From contig NZ_CP119988.1 in assembly GCF_029338515.1 (NCBI RefSeq), forward strand, positions 496,001-560,000: 64,000 nucleotides of DNA. Reading direction: 5' to 3'. Origin of the DNA: Haloglomus litoreum (GTDB taxonomy: Archaea > Halobacteriota > Halobacteria > Halobacteriales > Haloarculaceae). The stretch's first letter is position 1. Each line of letters starts with the position of its first letter. The notes beneath the pieces were generated by a model. That model was given only the letters and a program-made list of their open reading frames with translations, ran no database searches and had not been told where the DNA came from. Below are positions 52,241 to 60,581 of this stretch, one piece after another. The position numbers and the translations under genes were made by a program.

Positions 52241-53329
52241 TCACTCCTCGAACACGAACGTCCCGTCCCGCTGGACGACCTCGCCGTCGACCTCGATTCG
52301 CGAGTCCTCGCTCATATCGACGATCATGTCGACGTGCTGGGCGGACTGGTTCTGCTCGTTGCCCTCGCCGACGTTGGCCTCGTAGGCCCGGCCGACGGCC
52401 ATGTGGACGGTGTCACCCATCTTCTCGTCGAACAGCATGTTGTAGGTGAACCGGTCGATGTCGCGGTTCATCCCGATGCCCAGCTCGCCCAGCCGGCGCG
52501 CGCCGGGGTCCGTATCGAGGATGCTCCCGAGGAACGACTCGTTCTTCTCGGCGCTGTAGTCGACGACCTCGCCACCCTCGAAGACCAGGCGGGCGCCGGT
52601 GACCTCCTTGCCGCGCCGGTAGACCGGCTTGTCGAACAACACCTCGCCCTCGACGCTGTCCGGGATGGGGGCGGTGAACACCTCGCCGCCGGGGATGTTG
52701 TTGGAGTTGGTGTCGTTGATGGTGTGGTTGCCCGCGACGGACATCGTCACGTCGGTCGTCTCGCCGGAGACGATGCGGACCTCGTCGGCGTCGTCGAGGA
52801 TCTCGACCATCTGCTCCTGGAACGCGCGCTGCTCGTCCCAGTCCTTGAGGATGGCGTCGTAGACGAAGTTCTGGTAGGCCTCGAAGCTCATCTCGGCGAG
52901 CTGGGCGTCCGCCGGGGCGGGGTGCTGGGTGAGCGTCCAGCGGTCGCCGAGCCGCTCGTTGAGGATGGGGCTGTGGGCCTTCTCGTAGTCGGCGTTCGTC
53001 TCGTCGTCCACGTCGACCATCTCGGTCACGTTCTCGTGCGAGCGGATGATGACGTGGCAGTCGGCCTCGTCGATGAGTGCCTGCTGGTGAGCGGGCGTCT
53101 CGAACTCCGTGCCGCGCTCCTCGGCGGCCCGGAGGTAGTTGCGGATGGCGCGGCCGCTCCGGTTCGTCGTGATATGAAACGGGTTCGCGCCGCGGTCGCC
53201 GGCCACCTCGTACAGCGCGACGACGAGGTCCTCTGCGACGGGTTCGGACTTGATGACGAGGTCGTCCCCCTCGTCGAGGTCGATGGCGTCGGCGAGGGTC
53301 TGCGCGTGCTCTCGGATACGGGGGTCCAT
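52241..53329 (-). CDS. M29-family aminopeptidase, copy 2
   Basis: The product is 362 residues. It has the same motif set as copy 1: SGETTDVTMSVAGN, PGGEVFTAPIPDSVEG, GELGIGMNRDIDRFTYN, HMAVGRAYEANVGEGN. Runs of about 50-60 nt are identical to copy 1 in the C-terminal half, while the first 170 residues are clearly diverged, suggesting different peptide preference or gene conversion. The start at MDPRIREHAQTL aligns with copy 1; an ATG nine codons upstream is less likely. Confidence 0.92.
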   Translation of the reverse strand: MDPRIREHAQTLADAIDLDEGDDLVIKSEPVAEDLVVALYEVAGDRGANPFHITTNRSGRAIRNYLRAAEERGTEFETPAHQQALIDEADCHVIIRSHENVTEMVDVDDETNADYEKAHSPILNERLGDRWTLTQHPAPADAQLAEMSFEAYQNFVYDAILKDWDEQRAFQEQMVEILDDADEVRIVSGETTDVTMSVAGNHTINDTNSNNIPGGEVFTAPIPDSVEGEVLFDKPVYRRGKEVTGARLVFEGGEVVDYSAEKNESFLGSILDTDPGARRLGELGIGMNRDIDRFTYNMLFDEKMGDTVHMAVGRAYEANVGEGNEQNQSAQHVDMIVDMSEDSRIEVDGEVVQRDGTFVFEE

Positions 53330-53449
53330 GCGCCCGGATTCGACGGGGCCCGCCATACCGTTTCCGCAACGCTGCGTCGCACGTCGCCGGGAGTCAGCAG
53401 GAACCGACGAGACTCACCGCGGCCCACGCGGCCCCCCGGGAGCCGGCGG

Positions 53450-54187
53450 TCAGGGCACGAGGTACGCGCCCACCAGTAGGACGACGTTGTACGTGGCGTG
53501 GGCGACGACCGGGACCGTCAGGTTGCCGGTTCGCTCGTAGAGCCCGCCCATCACCGCGCCGACGACGGAGACCAGCAGGACGCCCGCGACCACGGGCCCG
53601 AGCGTGCCGACGTAGTTGCCGAGGTGGAGCGAGCCGAAGAGGATACTCGCCCCCACGATAGCGGCGACCGGCCCGAACGCGCGCCGGAGCCGTGTCTGGA
53701 TCACGCCCCGGAACAGGAACTCCTCGGCCGGCGCGACGAGGACGACCGAGAGGAGCGCGAGCCACAGTAGCAGCGTCGGGTCCGTCTCCGCGACCCCACC
53801 GATGACGGAGTCGGGGAGCAGCCCGAGCACCGAGACGACGGCCGCCAGCACCGACACGAGGAGGAGCGAGAGGAGGGTGCCACCGAGCGCGTAGCCGGCC
53901 TCGCTGGCGCTCGGGACCGCCACCCGGACCCGGACGCCCGCGTACCGGGCGTAACCGTAGCCGACCACGAGGAACCCGAGCTGGCCCACGACAGCCAGCC
54001 CGAGGAAGACCGGGAGGCTCTGGACCTCCAGCCCGAGGACGAGCACCGGGACGACCAGCGCGACCCCGCCGACGAGGGAGGCGACCAGCCCCGCGACGGT
54101 CAGCGCCACGCTCGCCGCCACGGCCCGCAGCGGCTGTGCAGCTGTTGGCTCTTCGTCCGTGGGGTCCGCGTCCGTCAGCACGCTCAT
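53450..54187 (-). CDS. CPBP-family intramembrane metalloprotease
   Basis: A 245-residue membrane protein with about seven to eight helices. CPBP/ABI motifs: APAEEFLFRGVIQTRL (EExxxR), FGSLHLGN, and HATYNVVLL near the C-terminus, giving the Glu and His metal ligands. Related proteins process CAAX or bacteriocin substrates or serve as immunity factors; the substrate here is unknown. ATG 54187 follows a 70-residue non-coding gap from the divergent aldolase gene. Confidence 0.9.
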   Translation of the reverse strand: MSVLTDADPTDEEPTAAQPLRAVAASVALTVAGLVASLVGGVALVVPVLVLGLEVQSLPVFLGLAVVGQLGFLVVGYGYARYAGVRVRVAVPSASEAGYALGGTLLSLLLVSVLAAVVSVLGLLPDSVIGGVAETDPTLLLWLALLSVVLVAPAEEFLFRGVIQTRLRRAFGPVAAIVGASILFGSLHLGNYVGTLGPVVAGVLLVSVVGAVMGGLYERTGNLTVPVVAHATYNVVLLVGAYLVP

Positions 54188-54271
54188 GGCGGCCGTCCGC
54201 TCGCGGGCGGCAAAACCGTTCCCACGCGGATACCCGACGCGACTTTGCCACTCGACCCGAAACGGTGGCCC

Positions 54272-55309
54272 ATGCCCGCCGCCGACACCGACCACGACGA
54301 CCCCATCGACTGCCGCTCCGATACGGTCACCCGCCCGAGCGACGCGATGCGCGAGGCCGCCCGCGACGCCGACGTGGGCGACGACGTCTACCGCGAGGAC
54401 CCCACCGTCAACGAACTCGAACGGCGCGCGGCCGACCTCGTGGGGATGGCGGCCGCGCTGTACGTCCCGACGGGGACGATGGGCAACCAGGTCGCCGTTC
54501 GGACCCACACCGAGCGGGGCCAGGAGGCGCTCGTCGAGCGCGACAGCCACGTCTACCGCTGGGAACTCGGCGGCCTCGCCCAGCACTCGGGCCTGCAGGT
54601 CCGCACCGTCGACGGCGGCGACCGCGGCGTCGTGGCGCCCGAGGCCGTCCACGAGGGGTACGTCGAGGCCGACGGCCACCGCCCGGGAACGGGCCTGCTC
54701 TGCCTGGAGAACACGCACAACGCGAAGGGGGGCACTGCCATCGCCCCCGAGCGCATCGACGCGGCGGCCGAGGCCGCCCACTCCCACGACGTGCCGGTCC
54801 ACCTCGACGGGGCGCGCCTGTTCAACGCCGCCGCTGCGCTGGACGTGCCGGCCGCCCGCATCGCGCGCGAGGTCGATTCCGTGATGTTCTGCCTCTCGAA
54901 GGGGCTCGGCGCGCCCGTCGGCTCGATGCTCGCGGGCGATGCCGAGTTCATCGAGGCCGCCCGCCGGCACCGGAAGCTGTTCGGTGGCGGGATGCGCCAG
55001 GCCGGCATCATCGCCGCGCCCGGCCTCCGTGCGCTGGAGAACCGCGACCGGCTGGCCGAGGATCACCGGAACGCCGAGCGCCTGGCCGCCGGGCTGGACG
55101 AGCTGGCCGGGCTCTCGGCGCACGACCCCGAGACGAACATCGTGCTGGTCGACACCGACGAGCCGGCCGAGGACGTCCTGGCGCGCTGTGCGGACGCGGG
55201 CGTGCTGGCGGTCCCGTTCGACGACCACCAGGTCCGGTTCTGTACGCATCTGGACGTGAGCCGTGCGGACGTGGAGACGGCCGTGGAGCGGGTCTTCGAG
55301 GTGGTGTGA
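54272..55309 (+). CDS. Threonine aldolase-family PLP enzyme
   Basis: A 345-residue fold-type I enzyme. CRSDTVTRPSDAMREA at the N-terminus, YVPTGTMGNQVAVRTH, the Asp in PVHLDGARLFNAAAAL and the Schiff-base Lys in MFCLSKGLGAPVGSM. It cleaves threonine or allo-threonine to glycine and acetaldehyde (low specificity type). Start at MPAADTDHDD; a longer frame from 54245 lies in leader sequence. Followed by hairpin cluster D. Confidence 0.93.
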   Translation: MPAADTDHDDPIDCRSDTVTRPSDAMREAARDADVGDDVYREDPTVNELERRAADLVGMAAALYVPTGTMGNQVAVRTHTERGQEALVERDSHVYRWELGGLAQHSGLQVRTVDGGDRGVVAPEAVHEGYVEADGHRPGTGLLCLENTHNAKGGTAIAPERIDAAAEAAHSHDVPVHLDGARLFNAAAALDVPAARIAREVDSVMFCLSKGLGAPVGSMLAGDAEFIEAARRHRKLFGGGMRQAGIIAAPGLRALENRDRLAEDHRNAERLAAGLDELAGLSAHDPETNIVLVDTDEPAEDVLARCADAGVLAVPFDDHQVRFCTHLDVSRADVETAVERVFEVV

Positions 55310-55322
55310 GGCAGGTCGGATT

Positions 55323-55446
55323 TCGAAGCCCTCCGGCCCCCTCGTCCTCTCTCACGGTGACAGCGAAGACGACGGAGACGGCTACGAAGCCCTCGCGCTC
55401 TATCACGATGGCGACGACGGAGACAGCTACGAAGCCCTCGCGCTCT
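55323..55446 (-). repeat. Amplified 3'-end tails of module D1
   Basis: On the plus strand CGAAGCCCT occurs at 55324, 55385 and 55430 (periods 61 and 45), each with GC-rich continuation and spacers rich in GACGACGGAGAC. This mirrors the 69-nt tandem tails of module A in the opposite orientation. Confidence 0.8.
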
Positions 55447-55678
55447 CGACTCGGGGGTGGTTCGAAAACCGGAGATTTTCGTCATCACGAGAGAGCTCCG
55501 CTCTCTCGAACGACCTCGCTCCGCTCCTCGGGTTCGCTTCGCTCACCCTGCGGTGCTTGCGTCGTCCACCTTCGTCGAGCGCGCTCCACCCGTCCCCGAC
55601 GACGCAAGCACCACAGCGACCGCAGGGAGCGAGGAGCGCAGCGAGGCGCGGACGGTGGAGCGCGCGAGGGCTTCGTAG
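55427..55678. repeat. Inverted-pair hairpin element D (D1 minus + D2 plus)
   Basis: Bounded by CTACGAAGCCCTCGCGCTC (55427) and its complement ending at 55678 (GCGCGCGAGGGCTTCGTAG), with one mismatch. It contains both cores in opposite directions: GGTGCTTGCGTCGTC (about 55552-55566) and GACGACGCAAGCACC (55598-55612). D2 keeps a strong inner stem (GAGCGCGCTCCACC with its complement). The 5' arms of D1 and D2 appear merged. The double-hairpin module lies at 55463-55516. AT-rich DNA follows to 55790. Confidence 0.85.
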
Positions 55679-55770
55679 GTCTCTCTGTCGCCTGTTGTGG
55701 AATAATCATCTAAAGCTGAAAAATAGCGTGTAAAGTCGCCCACCTGGGATTTATAACTCGAATAATCAAA

Positions 55771-56532
55771 TTATCTGTCTTTTTCGGGCCAACCGGCGGG
55801 CACGTCGTGGCCCTCGTCCGGCCGCGGCCCCAGCCGTTCGCCCCGGTCCGGCGGGTCCCAGTCGGTCGTCAGGTCCAGCAGCGTCCGGACGATGAACCCC
55901 GTCAGCCCCCAGACGACGTGCCCGTCGACACGGAAGAAGGGGAGGCGCGCGGTGCCGCGGTCCGGGTGCGAGCGGGTCTCGCTCTCGTAGACGCCCGGCG
56001 AGGTCAGGTCCGACACCGAGATGACAACGACGGCGGCGACCTCCCGCTCGTCGGGGTCGTAGGTCCGGTCGGGGACCCGCGCGACGAACGGCCGGACGAC
56101 GTGGCCGTAGGGCCCCGGCAGGTCGTCCAGCGGGCCGACGACGTCGGCGGTCATCGGTTCGAGGCCGACCTCCTCGCGGGCCTCCCGCAGCGCGGTCGTC
56201 TCCAGGTCGCCGTCGTCGGCCTCGTAGCCGCCGCCGGGGAAGCTCATCTCGCCGGCGTGGTTGCGCATGTCGGCCGCGCGCTCCGTGAACAGGAGGTGGT
56301 GGCCGTCCTCGCGCTCGATGACCGGGACGAGGACGCCGGCCCACTCCGCGCGCTCGACGCCGCTCACCTCGCGGGCCCGGTGGGCGGTGACCGCGTCGAG
56401 GTCGAGGCGAGCGACGTGGGGCGGGCCGTCGTCGGCGTCGGCATCGTCGCCGGGCGGGTGGGGCGGCTCCGGTTCGTACGGACTCCGGCCGCCGTCGGTC
56501 CCCTCGCCCGTCCCGGGGTCGTCACCCGTCAT
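55771..56532 (-). CDS. Nudix hydrolase, CoA-pyrophosphatase-like
   Basis: The product is 253 residues. Complete Nudix box GGGYEADDGDLETTALREAREEVGLE preceded by MRNHAGEMSFPGG, the extra motif of NUDT7/YeaB-type CoA pyrophosphatases. It would hydrolyse CoA or related nucleoside diphosphate derivatives. Residues 1-45 are an acidic, Pro-rich haloarchaeal extension. Its first 11 nt overlap the end of the upstream hydrolase gene, so they are co-translated. Confidence 0.9.
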   Translation of the reverse strand: MTGDDPGTGEGTDGGRSPYEPEPPHPPGDDADADDGPPHVARLDLDAVTAHRAREVSGVERAEWAGVLVPVIEREDGHHLLFTERAADMRNHAGEMSFPGGGYEADDGDLETTALREAREEVGLEPMTADVVGPLDDLPGPYGHVVRPFVARVPDRTYDPDEREVAAVVVISVSDLTSPGVYESETRSHPDRGTARLPFFRVDGHVVWGLTGFIVRTLLDLTTDWDPPDRGERLGPRPDEGHDVPAGWPEKDR

Positions 56533-57307
56533 CGTCCACCTCGTCGAAGAAGGCGGTCAGCGCGTCGTTGACGGGTCGTGAGGACTCGACGTGGGCGAGC
56601 CGGCGGCCGGCGATGGCCTCGAACCGGCCGCGCGGCAGGTCCTCCGCCAGCGCCTCGGCCGTGGGCCGGTCGACGGCGGGGTCGTCGGTTCCGCGGAGAA
56701 CGAACGCGGGCTCGGTCAGCTCGTACAGGGGCTCGGGGGTGAAGCCGAGCCAGGCGTCGACCTGTGCCGAGCGGACCCGGGGTGGGGCGTCCTCGGCGCG
56801 GCGCCAGTCGACGACCCGCTCCAGGAGCGAGGGGTCGGCGTCGCGGAAGGCGTCGGAGAACAGGGCCGGAAGGGTCGCGCGCACGGCGGCCTCGTCGGCG
56901 CCGTCCGGGTAGCACCGCGCCAGGCCGTCCACGTCGACATCGCTGCCCGCGCAGGTCCCCACGAGCACGAGCGAGCGGATGCCCCGGTCGCGGGCGTAGC
57001 GAAGCGCCACCGCGCCCCCCAGCCCGAAGCCGACGAGGTGGGCGGGCTTGGCGTCGGCGGCCGCGAGCACCGCGCTCAGGTCGCCCGCAAGCGTGTCGAT
57101 GTCGACGGCCCCGTCGGTCCCGGAGTCGCCGGTGCCGCGGTGGTCGAAGGTGACGACGCGACGGCGGCCCGCCAGCGGCTCGTGCTGCCAGCCCCAGGCC
57201 CACGCCCCGAAGCCGGCGTCGTTGACGAGCGCCACCGGCGGGTCCTCGCCCTCGCCAGCCACGGCGTAGCGCAGCGTCGTCCCGTCGTCGGTGGTTGCGG
57301 TCGGCAC
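56522..57307 (-). CDS. Alpha/beta-hydrolase-fold protein lacking the Ser nucleophile
   Basis: The product is 261 residues from a GTG. The fold is clear: VVTFDHRGTGDSG, the nucleophile-elbow position LVGFGLGGAVALRYA, acid LRGTDDPAVD, His in RLAHVESSRP. The elbow should read G-x-S-x-G, but residue 95 is Gly (GGG codon), so normal hydrolysis is unlikely. It may be a pseudoenzyme or binding protein, or use another residue. Upstream of, and coupled to, the Nudix gene. Confidence 0.82.
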   Translation of the reverse strand: MPTATTDDGTTLRYAVAGEGEDPPVALVNDAGFGAWAWGWQHEPLAGRRRVVTFDHRGTGDSGTDGAVDIDTLAGDLSAVLAAADAKPAHLVGFGLGGAVALRYARDRGIRSLVLVGTCAGSDVDVDGLARCYPDGADEAAVRATLPALFSDAFRDADPSLLERVVDWRRAEDAPPRVRSAQVDAWLGFTPEPLYELTEPAFVLRGTDDPAVDRPTAEALAEDLPRGRFEAIAGRRLAHVESSRPVNDALTAFFDEVDDDG

Positions 57308-57427
57308 GTCCCGTACGTGGGACGGGTCGGCACATACCGCTTGCGGGGGCCCCCCGTGGTGGGCCGGAGCATCGCTCGCCGCCGCTGGTCTGATAATGGT
57401 CGCTTTTTGACCGAGCATACAGGGTGA

Positions 57428-57434
57428 TATTTAT
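57428..57434 (+). promoter_or_regulatory. TATA box of sensor kinase 57464
   Basis: ATTTATA is centred about 33 nt before the GTG at 57464. It lies too close to the upstream GTG (57440) for that to be the start. Confidence 0.55.
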
Positions 57435-57463
57435 ACGGGGTGGGCCGTTACGGCCGCTACTCC

Positions 57464-58945
57464 GTGACCGACGACACGCCGCGGGTGCTGTACGTCGACG
57501 ACGGTCCTGCGATGCGCGAACTCGTGAGCCGTGGCTTCGAGCGGCGCCCCGGCGTGACCAGTTGGGCTGCGCTGGACGGGGCGATGGCGCTGGCGGCGGT
57601 CGAGGCGACGCGGTTCGACTGCGTCGTCGCGAGCCACGACCTGCCCGAGATGAGCGGCCTGGACCTGCTCGACGAGATCCGTGCGACGCACACGGAGCTC
57701 CCGTTCGTCCTGTTCGCCGCCGACGGCGACGAGCAACTGGCCGCCGAGGCGCTCGGGCGTGGCGCCACCGACTACCTCCGCCGGAGCGGTGCCAACCCCG
57801 TCCCGCTGGTGGTCGACCGGGCGACCGACTACGCCACCGAGCACTTCGAGCGGGCGGCGCTGGAGCGGGTCCGCGAGCGCTACGAGATCGTCGGGCGCAC
57901 CGTCTCGGACGTCGTCTGGGAGTGGGACCTCGAGACGGGTGCCGTCCGGTGGGGTGCCGGGGTCGAGGCCGCCCTGGGCTTCGACCGCAGCGGCTCCTAC
58001 GACCGTTCCTGGTGGCTCGAGCGCGTCCACCCGGAGGACCGCGAGGCCCTGCGGGCGGCCTGCCGGCCGGTCCGGGAGGGTGACGAGCAGGGCTTCGAGT
58101 GCCGTTACCGCCTCCGGCGCGCGGACGGCTCCTACGCACACGTCGTGGACGCCGGCGAGGGCGTCGGCGACGGCGAGCCCGGTCGGCTGGTCGGGGCGCT
58201 CCGGGACGAGACCGAGCGGATCGAGCGCGCGGCGGCGCTGGAGCGTCGCAACGAGCAACTCGACCAGTTCGCCACGGTCGTCAGCCACGACCTCCGGAAC
58301 CCGCTCGGCGTCGTCCGCGGGCGCATCCAGCTCGCCCGCGAGACGGGCGACCTCGACCACCTGGCGGACGCCGTCGACGCCACCGACCGCATGGGGGAGC
58401 TCATCGACGATCTCCTCGCGCTGGCCCGCGAGGGGCGGACCGTCGAGGAGCCCGAGCCGGTCGCGCTCGGGCCCATCGCCCGGACGGCCTGGGCCTCCAT
58501 CCCGGACCGCGAGGCCGTCGACGCCACACTCGAGGTCGAGACCGATGTCGGGGAGCGACTGCTGGCCGACCCCGACCGGCTCCGACAGCTCCTGGAGAAC
58601 CTGTTCGCGAACGCGGTCGAACACGGATCGAGGGGCGTCGACTCGGAGGGCCGACAGGACGCCGACGGACCCGCCCTCACCGTCCGAATCGGCTGGCTCC
58701 CGGACGGTGACGGCTTCTACGTGGCCGACGACGGCCCCGGTATCCCACCCGACCGACGCGACGAGGTGTTCGACCTCGGCGACACCGACGGCGGCACCGG
58801 GGTCGGGCTGGCCATCGTCGAGGAGGTGGCCACGGCCCACGGCTGGGAGCTCGAGGTCGTCGAGAGCGACGAGGGGGGCGCGCGCTTCGAGGTCCGGGGA
58901 GTCACCCCCGGCGGCGAGGACGGCGCGGACGGGGCGGCTTCTTGA
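57464..58945 (+). CDS. Histidine kinase with degenerate receiver, PAS domain
   Basis: A 493-residue soluble protein. Residues 5-120 are a receiver fold (VLYVDDGPAMREL, LPFVLFAADGD), but the phosphoacceptor Asp is replaced by Ser57 (ASHDLPEMSG) and the usual Lys is absent. Residues 130-255 form a PAS domain (WEWDLETGAVRW, VHPEDREAL). HisKA H275 (VSHDLRNPL), HATPase NAVEHGS, DDGPGIPP, GTGVGLAIV. The GTG at 57464 is chosen from the TATA position. Probably co-transcribed with the following aminotransferase gene (22-nt gap). Confidence 0.9.
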   Translation: MTDDTPRVLYVDDGPAMRELVSRGFERRPGVTSWAALDGAMALAAVEATRFDCVVASHDLPEMSGLDLLDEIRATHTELPFVLFAADGDEQLAAEALGRGATDYLRRSGANPVPLVVDRATDYATEHFERAALERVRERYEIVGRTVSDVVWEWDLETGAVRWGAGVEAALGFDRSGSYDRSWWLERVHPEDREALRAACRPVREGDEQGFECRYRLRRADGSYAHVVDAGEGVGDGEPGRLVGALRDETERIERAAALERRNEQLDQFATVVSHDLRNPLGVVRGRIQLARETGDLDHLADAVDATDRMGELIDDLLALAREGRTVEEPEPVALGPIARTAWASIPDREAVDATLEVETDVGERLLADPDRLRQLLENLFANAVEHGSRGVDSEGRQDADGPALTVRIGWLPDGDGFYVADDGPGIPPDRRDEVFDLGDTDGGTGVGLAIVEEVATAHGWELEVVESDEGGARFEVRGVTPGGEDGADGAAS

Positions 58946-58967
58946 CCCACCCGTCCGAACCCCCGGC

Positions 58968-60059
58968 ATGGACCCCGCCGACGTCGCCGCCGATATCGAC
59001 CTCGACGACATCGCGTACCTGAACTGGGGCGCCAGCGGGCCCTCGCCCGACCGGGTGCTCGCCGCTGCCCGCGACGAGCAGCGTCGCCACGAGCGCCACG
59101 CCCACTCGACGGCGGACCCCTACGAGTACGCCGCCGAGCAGTTCGCCGCGACCCGAGAGTCGGTCGCGGGCCTGCTCGACACGGCGTCCGAGCGCATCGC
59201 GCTCACGGATTCGACCGCCGACGGCATCTCGCGGGTGGCGAACGCCATCGACTGGGCCGACGGCGACACCGTCGTCCGGACGGACATGGACCACCCGGCG
59301 GGGACCCTCCCCTGGGGGCGCCGCCAGGACGACGGGCTCGTCGTCCACGAGCTCGACTGTCCCGGTGGTCACCTCGACTTCGACGCGCTCCGCGACGCCG
59401 CCCAGGGGTCGAAACTGGTCGTCCTGAATGCCATCTCCTGGCTCCACGGCACCCATCTCGACATCTCGCGTGCGGTCGACATCGCACACGACGCCGGGGC
59501 CCTCGTGCTGGTCGACGCCGTCCAGTCCCCGGGGCAGGCGCCGCTCCCGGTCGAGACGTGGGGGGCCGACTTCGTCGCCGCGGCCGGCCACAAGTGGCTC
59601 GCGGGCGTCTGGGGCGCGGGGTTCCTCTACGTCCGGGACCCGGAGCGGTGGCGGCCGCGCCACTTCGGCTACTACGCCGCCTTCGACTACGACGATGCCC
59701 GCGTCGACTACATGCCCGGCGCCCAGCGCTTCGAGGTCGGCACCAACTCGCTCGCACCCTACGCTGCGCTCCGCGAGGCCATCGACATCCACCACGAGGT
59801 CGGCCTCGACGTGATCCGCGAGCGCCAGCGCGGGCTGGTCGAACGCCTGCAGGACGCGGTGGGCGAGCGCCGCATCTCGCCCCGGGAGCCCGAATCCGGG
59901 CTCGTGACGTTCGCGGTCGACGACGACGAGGCGTTCGTCGAGCGCGCCCGCGAGGCCGGCGTCGTCGTCCGCTCGGTCCCCCGCGACGGCTGGGTCCGGG
60001 CCTCCGTCCACGCGTTCAACACCGAGGACGACGTCGAGCGGCTGGGCGAACTGCTCTGA
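58968..60059 (+). CDS. Class V aminotransferase / cysteine desulfurase-like protein
   Basis: A 363-residue PLP enzyme. YLNWGASGPSPDRVLAA at the N-terminus, LTDSTADGISRVANAI, the Asp in LVLVDAVQSPGQ and the Schiff-base Lys in AAAGHKWLAGVWGAGFLYV. The cysteine-desulfurase active-site Cys loop is not evident, so it may be an aminotransferase or a selenocysteine-lyase-like enzyme of unknown substrate. Follows the kinase gene by 22 nt. Confidence 0.88.
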   Translation: MDPADVAADIDLDDIAYLNWGASGPSPDRVLAAARDEQRRHERHAHSTADPYEYAAEQFAATRESVAGLLDTASERIALTDSTADGISRVANAIDWADGDTVVRTDMDHPAGTLPWGRRQDDGLVVHELDCPGGHLDFDALRDAAQGSKLVVLNAISWLHGTHLDISRAVDIAHDAGALVLVDAVQSPGQAPLPVETWGADFVAAAGHKWLAGVWGAGFLYVRDPERWRPRHFGYYAAFDYDDARVDYMPGAQRFEVGTNSLAPYAALREAIDIHHEVGLDVIRERQRGLVERLQDAVGERRISPREPESGLVTFAVDDDEAFVERAREAGVVVRSVPRDGWVRASVHAFNTEDDVERLGELL

Positions 60060-60062
60060 GCG

Positions 60063-60518
60063 ATGTGCCGGGCCGCCCGAATCGCCCTCGTCGCGTGCCT
60101 CGTCCTCGCCGGCTGTGGTGGGCTCGGGGGGTCGACGCCCGACTGCACGACCACGCCCTCTCCGACGCCACGCGCCGAGCCGCCGGTGTACGTCGTCATC
60201 GACAACGAGGACGTGTCGACCCACTCGCTGGAGATCCGCGCGACCCACCTGCGCGAGAACGGGAGCCGGGCGGTCCTGTTCGACTCGACCGTGGGGCTGG
60301 CACCCACCCAGCACCTCGAGACGCGGGCGACGGTCCCCTCGCGCGACGGGCGCTACCGCGTCCGCGCGACCGTCGGGAACGTCACCGGCCGGGAGACGTT
60401 CACCGTCCCCGACGGGCGGCTCCGGCAGGTCCGCGTCCACATCGTGGTGAACCGCTCCGACGCGTCCGACCCCGTGGCCATCGACGCGACCGTCCAGCGG
60501 CCGACGCCGGCCTGCTGA
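60063..60518 (+). CDS. Small secreted lipoprotein
   Basis: The product is 151 residues. Signal peptide MCRAARIALVACLVLAGCGG with lipobox LAGC, a Thr/Pro-rich linker, then a strand-rich domain with VYVVIDNEDVSTHSLEIRAT, a beta-sandwich pattern resembling Ig-like haloarchaeal lipoproteins. It starts three bases after the aminotransferase stop, suggesting one mRNA, though a functional link is not apparent. Confidence 0.78.
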   Translation: MCRAARIALVACLVLAGCGGLGGSTPDCTTTPSPTPRAEPPVYVVIDNEDVSTHSLEIRATHLRENGSRAVLFDSTVGLAPTQHLETRATVPSRDGRYRVRATVGNVTGRETFTVPDGRLRQVRVHIVVNRSDASDPVAIDATVQRPTPAC

Positions 60519-60581
60519 GTCGGGCCTGTCGCGACGGACCTATGCCCCAACGGTCAAGCCGGCGCCGCTCGACACCCGTCC

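Noticed and set aside
55263-55733. Plus-strand frame through cluster D (156 codons)
   Set aside because: Starts inside the aldolase gene in another frame and consists of repeat-derived sequence.
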